NCBI GenBank assembly: GCA_030549175.1
Contig: JAUKUA010000005.1
Coordinates: 1,302,001 to 1,366,000, forward strand
Length of the DNA: 64,000 bases
Source: Lasiosphaeris hirsuta
Lineage: Eukaryota > Ascomycota > Sordariomycetes > Sordariales > Lasiosphaeriaceae
Reading direction: 5' to 3'
How positions within the stretch are numbered: position 1 is the stretch's first letter; each line of letters begins with the position of its first letter. Shown in pieces: positions 33,491 to 44,035 of this stretch. The notes below the pieces were generated by a model. The model saw nothing but the letters and a program-made list of their open reading frames with translations, made no database searches and had not been told where the DNA came from. Both the position numbers and the translations under genes were made by a program.

Positions 33491-35833
33491 TCATGTCAAT
33501 AGACCAAACAAGAGGCTTGTCCGCTTCCAATAGTCTTGCGACGCCTTTGCCAGCCTCTCTTTTGCGACATCGCCCTCTAGACCCGTCCTTTGATAGACGG
33601 TACTCTTTAGATCCGCAAGCTGGTCCTTACCATCTGCAGCCGGCGACTCGAGGAAGTAACCGAGGTACAAGATATCAAAGAGCCACTGTATAAACAAATC
33701 CTGGTGTTGATTGGGTTTTGCTTCACCTTCCTCTTTCTCGCCAGCCGCTTTCGTTTCTCCCGACTTTTCGGACTCAGCTGGCAGCTCAGACTCGGTAGGT
33801 GAAGCCAACGCTTCGACGGCTTCCAACCACAGCTTGGAGATTTGCTCTTGTAAACCTTGCTTCAGCGCAGCTACCGCTGCTGGGCTCCACAAGTCACCTC
33901 CCGCGTCATCCATCGACATTGAAAGGTTTCGTAAGAACCGGAAGATACTTGGAGATGGCAATGTGGGGAGCTCAGGAGCCCCCTCCCAGAGACTTCTGCC
34001 AACGACCATTTTCCGGGCCAAAGCCACTGTCGCAAGCTCGTCGAGGGGAGAGACTGCCACTGTCGACACCAGGCTTTTGTGAAGTGGCGACACGGCCGCA
34101 AGTCCGAATGTCTTGACTGCTCCCAGTTCGTCGGGGAGTCTCCCCCGAATGTCTCTGATAACCCGCAGGAGGTACATGGCGATGACACCACTGTTGGGTG
34201 ATTGCTGGTGTGCATTCCAGAGCAAACCTATATGTTCGTCGAGAGCTTTGAAGGCCTTGATAAGTGAGGAGATTGAGTGATGGTTTAGCTTCTGCGGGTC
34301 TTCTTTGGCGAGTAGTTTTTGGCGATGCTCGATGGTCTCTTCGTCCTCAATCTCGTCTACATCATTGTCCCACCGCTGGCGCTTGAGCTGGTCAACTACG
34401 GTGGTCACATCGTCGATGACGTGATACCATGACTTGTAGCAGGTGACGGCTTTGGACACGATGTCGTTTCGACCGTATAGCCGGGCAACCACGCCTTGTG
34501 TGAATTGTGCAGCGCCGTTCGAGAGGTCCGTGTCAAACGAGTCTTCCTCCCATAGACCTTGATGTCGATCGGTTGTGCCCTCGCGCCAGGAATCGAGAGC
34601 CGCTGATATCTCCGACCCAACAAGTCGAAGTTTGGTGACCTTGGTTTCTAGGACTTCCAGCATATGCCCGTTGATAACGTCCCGGATTTGATCGAGTAAA
34701 ATAGAAGGATCGAATCCTCTCGCTTTGCTACCCTCTGAAATCCACAGCTTCAAGATGCTCGTCCGCATCTCGACAATAGCCTTGAATTCGACCGTTCCTT
34801 CTAATGATTTCTTCAGCCCTCGTAGCAGAACACCGCTCCCTTCTTTCGCCCAGCTGGTGAGCATTTCCTTTGCTTGCTTTATGTCCAGGTCGTCGTGGCG
34901 AATGAATGGTGTAAAGTATTGGATTTCGTCTCCGCACCATCTCTTGTAGACATCCAGTCGCAGTCCTTCCATCGACCTCAATGCCTCGTCAGCCAACAGC
35001 ACGTCCTTCTTCAGTGCCACCAGAGCTTCCGTGAGCTTGTGAGGAACCAAGCTCTGGACGTCCTGGAGAGTCTTGGCGTAGAGCCCGAGGCATCTCAACA
35101 CGTCTTTGGGTCCTGGCCCCGTTGTCCGTCCGTCTACTTCCTTTTCCGCAAAGGCTATAGCCATCGCCTGGCCCCTCACCCGCAGAAAATGCCTGAGCAC
35201 ATCGCGTGCGCCCGAACTCGTGGCAAGACTGTACGCCCCTAACGCCCTCAGCACATCCTGCTCCAGCCCTCCCCTCCTCCTCAACACCCCCTCAATCCCC
35301 TTCAGCAACCTCCGATGGCCCCCATCCAAGCTTTTCTCCGCCGCCTTCACATCAGCCCCCTCCACCCCCTTGAAGCTCTTGACAAGTAACCTCCCCAACG
35401 CCCACAGCTTCGCCGCCAGAACCAACCCCTCCCCGCGCCCCTCCCTACCCCTCAAAGTCTTCTCCAGTCCCAACACACACCCCTCCAGAAGCCTCACTCT
35501 CGCCACGGCCCCCAGCCCGGTATCCTCCTCCCCCTCCTCCACAAACTTGCCGAGCCCCCCGACCTTGCGGCCAACCACCGCCCGCCCGCACCGCCCACCC
35601 ATGCGGCCCAGCGTGGTCTGCACGGCGTCCATATCAGACCGCATGGCGACGATGGTGTCGGCGGTGCCCAGCAGCTCGCGGTAGGAACCGCCGACCTGAG
35701 CGCGCAGCCGGGCGGCGGTCGCGTCGAGCTGCGTGTGCAGCGTCTTGTGGGCGGCGCGGATGAGCGGGAGGGTGGCGGAGGGGTGCGAGAAGATAGCCGG
35801 GGAGGTCGGGAGGGTGGTGAGGTCGGTGGCCAT
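33491..35833 (-). CDS. cog1: Conserved oligomeric Golgi complex subunit 1
   Basis: An uninterrupted ORF of 780 residues from the ATG at 35833. The N-terminus has the Vps51/COG1 pattern of a helical segment, LPLIRAAHKTLHTQLDATAA, followed by GGSYRELLGTADTIVAMRSD near residues 48-67, the conserved core by which I recognise it. The remainder is helical without catalytic motifs, as for tethering proteins. A KXEEGEAK-like low-complexity insert is found near residue 705. COG1 is in lobe A of the COG complex, a tether for retrograde vesicles within the Golgi that maintains glycosyltransferase recycling. The 5' flank holds an alternating TA run at about 35844-35862 immediately before the coding region, and four TTGCTGG repeats at 36100-36127. 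Confidence 0.85.
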   Translation of the reverse strand: MATDLTTLPTSPAIFSHPSATLPLIRAAHKTLHTQLDATAARLRAQVGGSYRELLGTADTIVAMRSDMDAVQTTLGRMGGRCGRAVVGRKVGGLGKFVEEGEEDTGLGAVARVRLLEGCVLGLEKTLRGREGRGEGLVLAAKLWALGRLLVKSFKGVEGADVKAAEKSLDGGHRRLLKGIEGVLRRRGGLEQDVLRALGAYSLATSSGARDVLRHFLRVRGQAMAIAFAEKEVDGRTTGPGPKDVLRCLGLYAKTLQDVQSLVPHKLTEALVALKKDVLLADEALRSMEGLRLDVYKRWCGDEIQYFTPFIRHDDLDIKQAKEMLTSWAKEGSGVLLRGLKKSLEGTVEFKAIVEMRTSILKLWISEGSKARGFDPSILLDQIRDVINGHMLEVLETKVTKLRLVGSEISAALDSWREGTTDRHQGLWEEDSFDTDLSNGAAQFTQGVVARLYGRNDIVSKAVTCYKSWYHVIDDVTTVVDQLKRQRWDNDVDEIEDEETIEHRQKLLAKEDPQKLNHHSISSLIKAFKALDEHIGLLWNAHQQSPNSGVIAMYLLRVIRDIRGRLPDELGAVKTFGLAAVSPLHKSLVSTVAVSPLDELATVALARKMVVGRSLWEGAPELPTLPSPSIFRFLRNLSMSMDDAGGDLWSPAAVAALKQGLQEQISKLWLEAVEALASPTESELPAESEKSGETKAAGEKEEGEAKPNQHQDLFIQWLFDILYLGYFLESPAADGKDQLADLKSTVYQRTGLEGDVAKERLAKASQDYWKRTSLLFGLLT

Positions 35834-36524
35834 TTCTTTTTAATATATATATATATATATATAATTTTTTTTGGCTAGGTCTGTAGGACTGGGTGTGTGT
35901 GTTTTGTGGAAGGTCAGTTGAGAGTTAGGTTGAGGGGTGGCGGCCGTGGCCGTCTTGCCGAGGGCTGGAAGTTAGGTGGTCTGGTTTGGTTAAGGGTGGT
36001 TTGGGCGGGCCATTGATCTTTGGTGCGCGCCTGCAGCTAGCGAGAGCGGGTATTGTCGTCAGATTGGGGTGCGATCTTAAAAGCGGGAGGCTCGAGGTGT
36101 TGCTGGTTGCTGGTTGCTGGTTGCTGGAGCTGGACCCTGACCTTGTCAATGTTGTGTTGCAGGGATGACGAGAGATTGGCGTACGCCATGTTGCATGTTG
36201 GGCGATCCCGTTGGAACCCTAACCCCCTAAACTATTCAAAATCCAACCCTAGTTGTTTATTACATGTGACCTTCCCCTGAAGGCCCCAAGAGAGATATTG
36301 AACCCCCGGAAAGGCTTTCGAATAGCAAAAACAGCATCTTTCGCATTTAAAAATGCGGTTTGATTACATGCTAGCGGGCACCAATGAAGCAACACTCGGT
36401 TTCACTCCGAACTCCCATCCCAGATGATAGATCTCGAAAAAAAAAAACATGAACAAAAACCACCCACCACCTTTTCCACCTCCCCTCGACACACCACACA
36501 TCCAAAAGATGCACGGTGACCGAC
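35834..36524. promoter_or_regulatory. cog1 promoter region with simple repeats
   Basis: It contains a TA dinucleotide run close to the start, four perfect TTGCTGG heptamers at 36100-36127, and a telomere-like CCCTAACCCCCTAAA at 36217-36231 with another ACCCTAG soon after. No coding-like ORF. The right end abuts the decayed coiled-coil gene. Confidence 0.5.
36100..36127. repeat. Heptamer tandem repeat, 4 x TTGCTGG
   Basis: Four perfect copies of TTGCTGG run from 36100 to 36127, followed by the degenerate AGCTGG. It lies about 270 bp upstream of the cog1 ATG. Confidence 0.9.
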
Positions 36525-37196
36525 TTACGGGCTCATAGAAATCCTGAGTAGAGCTTTGCACCGGGTTTTTCCCGCCACAAGCCTCTCGTACTCTGACTTC
36601 CACCAGTTGGCGTCATTACCTGCTCTCATGCTTTGCCCCTGGGTCTCGCGGAGCTTTTCTCGAGTCTCTACCAGCTCTTGCTTGACTAATGTCCCTTTGT
36701 ACCATGAGTTCATGCTGGTACTTCAGGACCAAAAGGTTCAGGTCCATATTTTCCTTATCCCGCTCCTTCCCCTGCCACTCGCATCTCTTCGTCAACCTGT
36801 CGATTTCCTTCTTCTGCTCCTCCCTTTCCTCCATCAGCCTGTTGATTTCCATCTTCTACTCCTAATTGTCCTTGGTCAGCTCTTCGTTTTTACACTCCTG
36901 TCGCGCGGAGACTCACTTGATCAAGCTTTTCCATTCCTTCCATCCGCATTGCCAACTTCATGGCTCATTTCGAGAAGCGTATACGAGACTCCTCGAGTTT
37001 GTCCTTCCGTTCTTCGTTCTCCTTCTTCAGTCCAATGTTGTTTCTCTTCCAGCTCATCAAATTCCTCTGCGGTATCCCCCTCGCTCTCGAATGTCCGGGA
37101 AACCCCTTCCGGCACAGCTTCCCCATAACTCGAAATGACATGTAGAAAGCGAGAAAACGCCGACATGTCTTCCTGCTGATCGATTGAGTCTTGCAT
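36525..37196 (-). pseudogene. Decayed coiled-coil protein gene
   Basis: Read on the minus strand from the ATG at 37196, protein-like segments occur in different frames: MQDSIDQQEDMSAFSRFLHV to ELEEKQ; then GLKKENEERKDKLEESRIRF; MKLAMRMEGMEKLDQ; ECKNEELTKDN; MEINRLMEEREEQKKEIDRL; and KQELVETREKLRETQGQS through WWKSEYERL. All are heptad-like. They are broken by a TGA at 36965-36967, two TAG codons at 36862-36864 and 36856-36858, and at least two frame changes (near 37050 and 36705). A 19-nt piece bounded by GTGAGT and ACAG (36898-36916) looks like the stub of an intron. The three stops could each derive from C-to-T change (CGA, CAG, CAG). A working gene would need several corrections, so I call it a relic; I cannot name the family. 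Confidence 0.6.
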
Positions 37197-37885
37197 CGTG
37201 GGATGATGGCGATGGATGGTGGGGAACATGGACGAATAGGGGCCGAGGGAAATGGAAGTGAGCCTAAGACAGTAACGAAAAGGCCTAATAAATAACAGCG
37301 AAATGAAAAGGAAAGAAGCTAAATACGTCCATGAAGTGCTCACGAATAAGCTTTAGGGCGTGGTTTCTTCTCTCTATTGAGAGTCATAAGTATAAAAACT
37401 GTGCAACTGTGGAACAACTGGGTCACCATAAAACTTATTTCAAAACGCTATACCAGCATCTAAAAGCTAGTTCCTTAATTCCTTTCGGAATTTGTCTCTA
37501 GGAAGAGGATGCCCAAAACACCATTGTGACTTTGCTCCTATTCTGCTTGTTTTGCTTTCCCACATGTTCAGCCACAGCCTGACCAAACTATCTTAAAGCT
37601 AATGAACAGGACATGTAGTAGCTAAATGTTGACTATTTTCCTTTGAGGATAAGATTCCACGGCCTGGACATTGCGAAGGCTTTAAAAAGTTAACCTGAGG
37701 CAAAACACAGCTATCTAGAGGCAGGGGCTTCTGGAAATATCATTGTATTAGGCACCTCCTGTGCATCTACTGAGTTCTCCCATGGCTTAGAGCATATCTA
37801 TCCCGCTCAGTACGTTCGTTATCCCTCCCGACGCTAATTGCAACATGTATGTTTGTACACGCCAGCCGACAATATACAACCCTCC
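37197..37885. other. A/T-rich stretch between the coiled-coil relic and the RING gene
   Basis: About 690 bp of rather A/T-rich sequence with no supported ORF. It should include the 3' UTR of the RING gene and the former promoter of the relic. No transposon termini seen. Confidence 0.4.
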
Positions 37886-39088
37886 TCAGACATAGACCCT
37901 TACGAAGTCGGTCTCAATCCCCCGACACACTGGACAGGTTGGATAACCGACGTAGTGGTCCTCATCCGCCATTTGGGTGTCGCCCCAATCTAGGGCACAG
38001 TCCGTGCAGAATGGGCCGTGTCCGCAAGGAATAATAAACGACGGCTCGTTAGGCTTGTTGTAGCAGATCTTGCACCGATCTTGCTCCTTTGACTCCTCCA
38101 GCTCGTTCTGGACCTTGGAGAGTTCCTTCTTGGCCGTCTCAAGCTCGCTGTTTGACTTGCCCAGATACGATTTGATCGTGAAGAGCTGCTTCTGTGCCGT
38201 CTGAAGGCCAGACTGGGTCTCGGCCAGACTCTTCTCACTTTGGCCCAGCTTTTCCCTCAGCCTGTCGATCTCTTTCCTTATTGCCAAATCTCGCTTCCTC
38301 ATCTTGGCCTCGAGCTCTTTCTCTCTCTGCCGCATCTTTTCTGCCACCCGTCTATCCTCTCTCGCGCGGATCGCCTCGAGCTCCGAGTCGCGTTCCCGGA
38401 GGCGGCTCTCAAGTTCCTCGATCTCCTCCAGAAACTTAAACATCCGATCGGAGTAATCAGGTGCCTTGATGGTGGGGGCCTTGATGAGGGGGGCGCGCGG
38501 TTCCTCCTTGTACCCGGTCTCCTGCAAGACATAGCCCATGGACATCTTCTTCTGTCCCTGTGAGACAGCGGGGTTTCTTGGCTGGGTCGCAGGGCCCGAG
38601 ATGTCTACTCGAGGACCGGGGGGCGGCTTTGGTGCAGTCCATGGTGAAGGAGACATGGGTCTCCTTTGCCAAATCGGGGGTGCTGGCGGTCCTCTCAGGC
38701 TCGGGTGACAGGGTCCGGTGGGGGTGGTTCGGTTGGGAGTAGCACGGGAACTGCCATCGTCACTGCCATGATGACCCAAGGTGCAAGCTAGGCCTCGGGC
38801 CAAGGAGGACGTCGTCGTGCTCAACTGGTTCCGACCTTTCCCTTTAGGCTTGGTGACCTTTTTCTTCTCAATATGGAAGAGCTGGTTGTTGATCCGCCTA
38901 TTCATCAGACAGTTAGCATCCGCGGAAACCCGGGAAATACTGGAGGGTCTGAAGATCGATGTTCGGAGAGAACAGTCCTCTGTAACTTACCGCTCGCAAA
39001 GATTACATAGACCATCGGCGCGAGACACAGGCAAGCGTGGGTCTCTGACAATCAGGTCGTTGCAGGAAAAGCATTTAGCAGAAGGCAT
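37886..39088 (-). CDS. RING-finger protein with long coiled coil
   Basis: Two exons, 38991-39088 and 37886-38897, give 369 residues; the 93-nt intron has a GTAAGT donor and an AATAG acceptor. The N-terminus has two CxxC pairs (CFSC and CNLC, residues 6-31), probably a small zinc ribbon. A basic and Pro-rich segment follows. A long charged coiled coil spans about 165-305 (FLEEIEELESRLRERDSELE onward). The C-terminus is a RING finger (about 314-365): CKICYNKPNEPSFIIPCGHG, then FCTDCALDW and CPVC. RING domains of this kind act as E3 ubiquitin ligases with an E2 partner; substrate is unknown. The gene lies between two gene relics on the same strand and could belong to a variable, lineage-specific stretch. 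Confidence 0.8.
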
Positions 39089-39589
39089 GGTGATAATACG
39101 ATGGTGAAGTTGGGTGAAGGAGGGTGAAGTGCTGAAAGGCAAGATGAGTGGTTCTTGGGTCAAGATTGTGGCTGTCCCGAGGCAAATATGCGTGGAAGGG
39201 TGAGAGTGAAGGGATCGACTAGGCGGCTGGTTGCTTGGGTGAAAACTGTCATGTCCGAGGCGTGCTGCTTGCTGTGGGTCCCCTGGTGTTGTCGAGTAGG
39301 CTTCGGATGAAAGGGCAGACTCGATCGTCCTAAGCGCCTATTGTCTGCTCTGATCAATGATAAGATGAATGATAAGATCAATGATAACGGCTGCCAGGCG
39401 TCAAGGCACTAACACAAAAAAAAGCGATTTTGCTGAATACTTATTCTTCCAATTATCCCAAATCCCATCTTGCTGCATAGAAAAACAATAGGACTCTAAG
39501 ACAATACAATAGGGATTTGCAATATCAATTATCTAGCTTACGATTCTCGCCAGTAGCATATTTTCGCACCGGCTGTTAGCAGGCCAGAA
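39089..39589. other. RING gene promoter region
   Basis: About 500 bp upstream of the RING gene with no supported ORF. It contains repeated ATGATAAGAT-type words at about 39357-39390. The right part is A/T-rich and runs into the next relic. Confidence 0.4.
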
Positions 39590-40110
39590 GCTATATCACT
39601 TGATCACCATCTCGAAACTCCGAGTCAGTTATCTTTCTCAGCCTTTGGAAGCATCGATCAGGTATCTCACGACTTCTCGCTCAACAAACTAGAGATGGGG
39701 AACCTTGCCGTCTCGTTCGTGCGGAGTTGAATGCTCTAGACGACACTCTGGATTTCCATGACGCATCTCGCTAAGATAGTGTGTTTGATCAACTCTCGAT
39801 AGACACGTCACGGCACCATGATCCAAGAGTTCCTCATTCCCAAGGGCCCTAACAACTTTGTAAGATAGACCCTGCACTTGCCGTTGAAGGAGTCCAGGCC
39901 TCAAAGGACTACATTGAGGCATGGATCTTTTATCGGCTTCGTACATACCAGAAGTGCGGTCGGTTATGGATGTGATTTCGAAAGCCACAGATATTCTCCG
40001 AGACGACCGATAGTTCTAGAAACAGCTTCATTTCCACTCGGCATCTCAGCACTGGCTCCTGGAATCGAATGCCAATATTCCATTCGGTATTTGCTCCCGT
40101 GAGCTGGAAG
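39590..40110 (-). pseudogene. Degenerate gene fragment, unknown fungal family
   Basis: On the minus strand a coding-like segment MEYWHSIPGASAEMPSGNEA through IGRLGEYLWLS (about 40087-39985) continues in another frame as FEITSITDRTSGMYEADKRS, LLQRQVQGLSYKVVRALGNE and LLDHGAVTCLSRVDQ. A TAG at 39689-39691 interrupts the same frame, which carries on as FVEREVVRYLID. A final piece, RLRKITDSEFRDGDQVI, again lies in a shifted frame and ends in TAG. The text reads like one protein once the breaks are ignored, but no set of introns with proper signals joins it. I do not recognise the family. A short, heavily mutated copy of a fungal-specific gene is the best reading; a real gene with unusual splicing is the alternative. 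Confidence 0.45.
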
Positions 40111-40415
40111 CGTAACTCAATATTTGGTTACTGCTGGTGAGGTGTTGTTGGACGTTTGGGTGGGTTGCAGCGCTGGCGGGAGCGGATAATAGCCATTATT
40201 AATCATTCACTCGGCGCCGTTCCGGCTGCCCCGCTCCCCGCCCGCCCGAAAGTCGAAATTCCGTCATCCAGGAAACCCCCAAGCACCGACTGAACACATG
40301 CTCCTGCTGTTGTTGTCTGCTGTTCGGCCTCACAAAACTACTGCTCTCCACTCCTCGACAGAACCCTATTGCAAGTCAGCGTCTCTTTGTCTCAAAGCTC
40401 AGTTCGGCCCTCGAA

Positions 40416-41710
40416 ATGCCCATCCCAGATCTCCCTGTCATCGCAGATGATGATTCGATGTTGTCCAAGAAGTTCGGCCGCGAGATAGCAAACTACTTCT
40501 CAGGGAGCCCACTCAACCGACTTTCGTTTCTGCGCGACAACAATGAGTTCTTGCAATCGGCTTTTGCACATCCCTCAGCGGCTTTCCTGCTCATGAACGG
40601 GCTCGGGCCGCTCGTGCAGTCTGATTCGGCTCATCTCGCATTCGTTGCCAGCGCCGATGTTGTACCACTGACCGGCCCGGAACCCTTCGGAAAGAAAGAA
40701 TCCGACCTGATCAATGAATTCAACTCCGCCGAGAAGCGCCCAGTGATCCTTTTCCTCGGTGTTGACGACAAGAACCACCTACCGTCGCACAACGCCGGTG
40801 TACTAGATGATTTTGTGTACAGGGACTACACTGGCAGCCCGTACTTCGCCGTTGATGTGACCCCCCGTCCTGGCTATGCTGACACAGCGAATGCCGTGAT
40901 CGATGCCGTCAAAGCGAAGGGCTTTTCCTTCCACGATAATTCGCCAAGACACATGGGCTTGCATGCAGGTCAAGGTGAGAAGCTGCCAGACTGCGAATAT
41001 TGCGCTGTGCTAATAACCACCCAGCCGCAACATATGGTCACGCACGGGCATTGCTCGACTGGAACGCGCGGAACCCTTTCTGCGCGCAGTGTGGGCAGCC
41101 TACTCTTTCCGTACACGCCGGCACAAAACGGGTCTGTCCACCGACTGACCTCGCCAGCGGCACTCTGAAAGACCGCCTGCCTTGCGCAACACGCGGCACT
41201 GTCTCCAATCTGAGCTTCCCGCGGACAGACCCCACCGTGATCATGGCTGTGATTAGTTCTGACGGAACTAAGATCCTCCTGGGCCGACAGCGCAGATGGC
41301 CCAAGGACTGGTACAGCACTCTCGCAGGGTTCCAGGAACCAGGCGAGTCGATTGAGGAAGCAGTCCGAAGAGAGGTATGGGAGGAAAGTGGTGTGAAACT
41401 TGGCCGGGTTGTGTTGCACAGCAGCCAGCCATGGCCGTTCCCAGCAAGTCTGATGATTGGCGCTGTCGGCCAGGCGCAACCGGGCGATGGAGAGACCATT
41501 TTCCTGGGGAATGACGCAGAGCTTGAGAGCGCCAAGTGGTTCCCTCTTGAAGAAGTCCGAGAGGCATTACTGAAAGGAGTCAGCAATCTTGGCGAGTCGG
41601 CACCAAAGGACTATGTTGAAGGCGCACTGAGGCTCCCTCCACAAACGGCCATAGCGAACCGCCTGATCACGGCAGTTGTCGAAGGCTGGTGGATCCAGCC
41701 GAGGATTTAA
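40416..41710 (+). CDS. npy1: NUDIX NAD(H) diphosphatase (Npy1/NudC type)
   Basis: Two exons, 40416-40974 and 41025-41710, give 414 residues; the 50-nt intron has a GTGAGA donor, a GCTAATAAC branch and a CCAG acceptor. The N-terminal domain (about 1-190) is the fungal NUDIX-like type. A zinc ribbon follows (FCAQCGQPT, VCPP, LPCATRG; about 203-245). The Nudix box reads GFQEPGESIEEAVRREVWEE and continues SGV (about 290-312), with all the acidic metal ligands. The downstream segment SLMIGAVGQAQPGDGETIFL and the A-x-W-F helix fit the NADH pyrophosphatase group. The enzyme cuts NADH or NAD+ to NMN(H) and AMP, or removes NAD caps from RNA. Yeast Npy1 is peroxisomal, but the end here (QPRI) is no PTS1. 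Confidence 0.92.
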
Positions 41711-43203
41711 GATGTTTTGTGGGTCTTGAAAAAAGATACCGTGATTTCTAGTCATGCTTTTGCGGGAGAGCGCGCGAGTCGTGTTTATATCTAGATCCAA
41801 TAGAGCAGGGAGAGCGTTGGAAATGGGAAACATAGAGCTCAATGGAACCGTTTTGGAAACAAATGTCAAACATTGCGAAAGCATTGGGGTTTCTGCTCAA
41901 ATTATGTGCCCTTCAGTTTGCTGAAATAATCGCTTCAATTTTGGCATGGAATATAATAATTAGGACTCATGTTCGAGAGCTCAAGCGTGCAACCAGGATG
42001 TTCTTGGATCAAAAGCTGAAAAGTTGAAGCTGGAAGCCAGACCCACCCGCTGCCTCGGAATGCCCACATCTGAGCTAGGCCCAATCAAGAATAGGGCTCT
42101 GGCACAGGACTGCGCCCCACCGGCCGCATTCACCCATAAATATCCTCGCGGCCTGCGCTCTTCTTCCTCTCCTTTTCTTTTCTCTGTTCAGCAAGGATCG
42201 CATCTGCCTTCTCTACACCGCCATGTGAAGAGAAGATGGAAGCATTCTCGGAAGGCTCCGCTACGGCGGCTCGCTGAGGGTTGTACTCGCTTTTGGATAC
42301 TTCTAATTGCCCGTGGGCCTCCCTCCGTTCCCGGCCTCCCACAGTAACGCTGGATCATCTCTTCCCTTAAAATTATCGCAACGGGCGACGTCTCTCGAGA
42401 CCCGTAGCGGTGGGATGGTTTCAACATTTATTCACGCTGAATATCTTGCTTTTGTTTCTCAATAGAAACACAACAAACCGATGGAGGTCAATCTGTTTGC
42501 AATTGCCGTATCACTGTGGTTGACTACAAGCTAGGATTTTCCGCTATCGCTGTGAAGCTTGTCTAACCTCTGAATCGGTCTTCGGAAACTTCGTGCATCA
42601 CGACTGTTGTGCAGCTATTTCCCTATCCGTAACTTTCAAGGCGTGCGACTTCGATTTCGTTGCTCTTTAGCCTTCTGGATTGCAATGCGTGGTCCTTTCC
42701 CCAAGGATGACAAGTTGCTAAGTGAAATGGACCACTAGGCACGGCAGCTTCAAGTCGTTTTCATCTTCGAACCTAGGGCAAGCCCATGCTCATCAACCTT
42801 TCCACAGCTGGCCTAGTTCTCAACTGTGCAAAGTAAATCGGTGAGAGAGGGTTTCTGTTCTACGTACTTTTGTATTGTCTGCAATCAAGTAGCGTTCAGA
42901 CTCACCCACAAAATAGTGTCAATGGCAGTGACAGTTGTTAGGTTCCAGGTCGTCCGCAGTAGCTAGAATTAAACAAGGCGAGAGTGTGTTTGCATGGCAA
43001 TCGGCAGGAAGAAACTCAAATGCGCATGTTCAGTACAGCCACCACGCCGAATGGTCGAGAAATGTCACTGATGTGTAAAGTCTTGTTCGGAGCAATCCAT
43101 GATTCATTCGTTATTTCCGTACGTATCTGTATCTATTTCTGCTCCGTGATGTCCTAAGTGGAGAAGCGAACAGTCAAGTCCGCTAAGCCCATACAGACAC
43201 TAC
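41711..43203. other. Gene-poor region with one coding-like minus-strand stretch
   Basis: About 1.5 kb between convergent genes. Most has no coding signal. On the minus strand about 42130-42300 reads EVSKSEYNPQRAAVAEPSEN, continues through IFSSHGGVEKADAILAEQRK and ends GREDIYG at a TGA, and looks like the last exon of a small charged protein. No ATG-containing upstream exon with good splice signals could be joined to it, so it may be a relic or a gene with an exon I missed. Confidence 0.35.
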
Positions 43204-44035
43204 TTAATAGATGCGGTGGGGAGGAGACATGGTAGCCTTGACAGTCAGGCTACCAACGTTCTGCCAACCCTTCTTCAGGAGAGAGACGAGGTAGTTGATG
43301 GCCAACATGATGTTGGCAACCAGCTGCTCAACCTCCATACCGACGTTGCCAACGGCGACACCCATGCACAGAACCTTCTTGAGCTGGAACTTGATGGTCG
43401 ACTTGACCTCGTTGAGCTTGCCAGTGAGATCATCGGCGTGCGAGACGGGGGTGGGGAACTTGCCGGCTGGAAACAGAGTTAGCATGCTTGCGACGAGGAT
43501 TTACGGACGAGGATAGCTTACCCTTGGACAGACCGGGTCCCAAAAGACGGGGGATCTGCTTGATCAGGGTGTCGGAAGCGACGAAGGCATCGTACTTGCG
43601 AGCCAACTTCTTGATGAGCTTCTTGTTCTTGTTCAGCTTCTTCAAGTCGTCGGTGCTCATGGCATCGACACCACCGTGCTTGGCACGATCGATATCGTGC
43701 TGGTCACCGAGAATGCAGATGCTCATGTTCGGGCGGGGGATGATCGGCAGGCGGATGGTGCCGGAGAAACGCTTATCACGCTGGGGATCATAGTTCTTGA
43801 GTCCGATTTGGAGCCTGTCGCAGCCTGTCAGCCTCGCTTCTCGCCGGTTTGCTGTTGCTCATAATGGAGAGGCTTACTCGACGGTCTCCAGGAAGTTGCG
43901 CTTCTTGGTCTCCGTGCTGTACTCGAGGAGATCGGTCACATGCTGACGCACACCGGCTGCGATAATCAGTCAGTCAAATGCGCAAATAATTCGGGGGGTA
44001 TCGAGCCCGAGCATACCGACGGTAATCTTGGACAT
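43204..44035 (-). CDS. rpl1: 60S ribosomal protein uL1 (L10a)
   Basis: Four exons, 44017-44035, 43878-43956, 43522-43814 and 43204-43466, give 217 residues, the standard length for eukaryotic uL1. Exon 1 encodes only MSKITV and one base. Family landmarks are [74 protein letters not shown] and the C-terminal [10 protein letters not shown]. uL1 forms the mobile L1 stalk that guides deacylated tRNA out of the E site. An early first intron directly after the start is usual for fungal ribosomal protein genes. An 8-bp inverted repeat lies about 155-180 bp upstream of the ATG. Confidence 0.97.
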
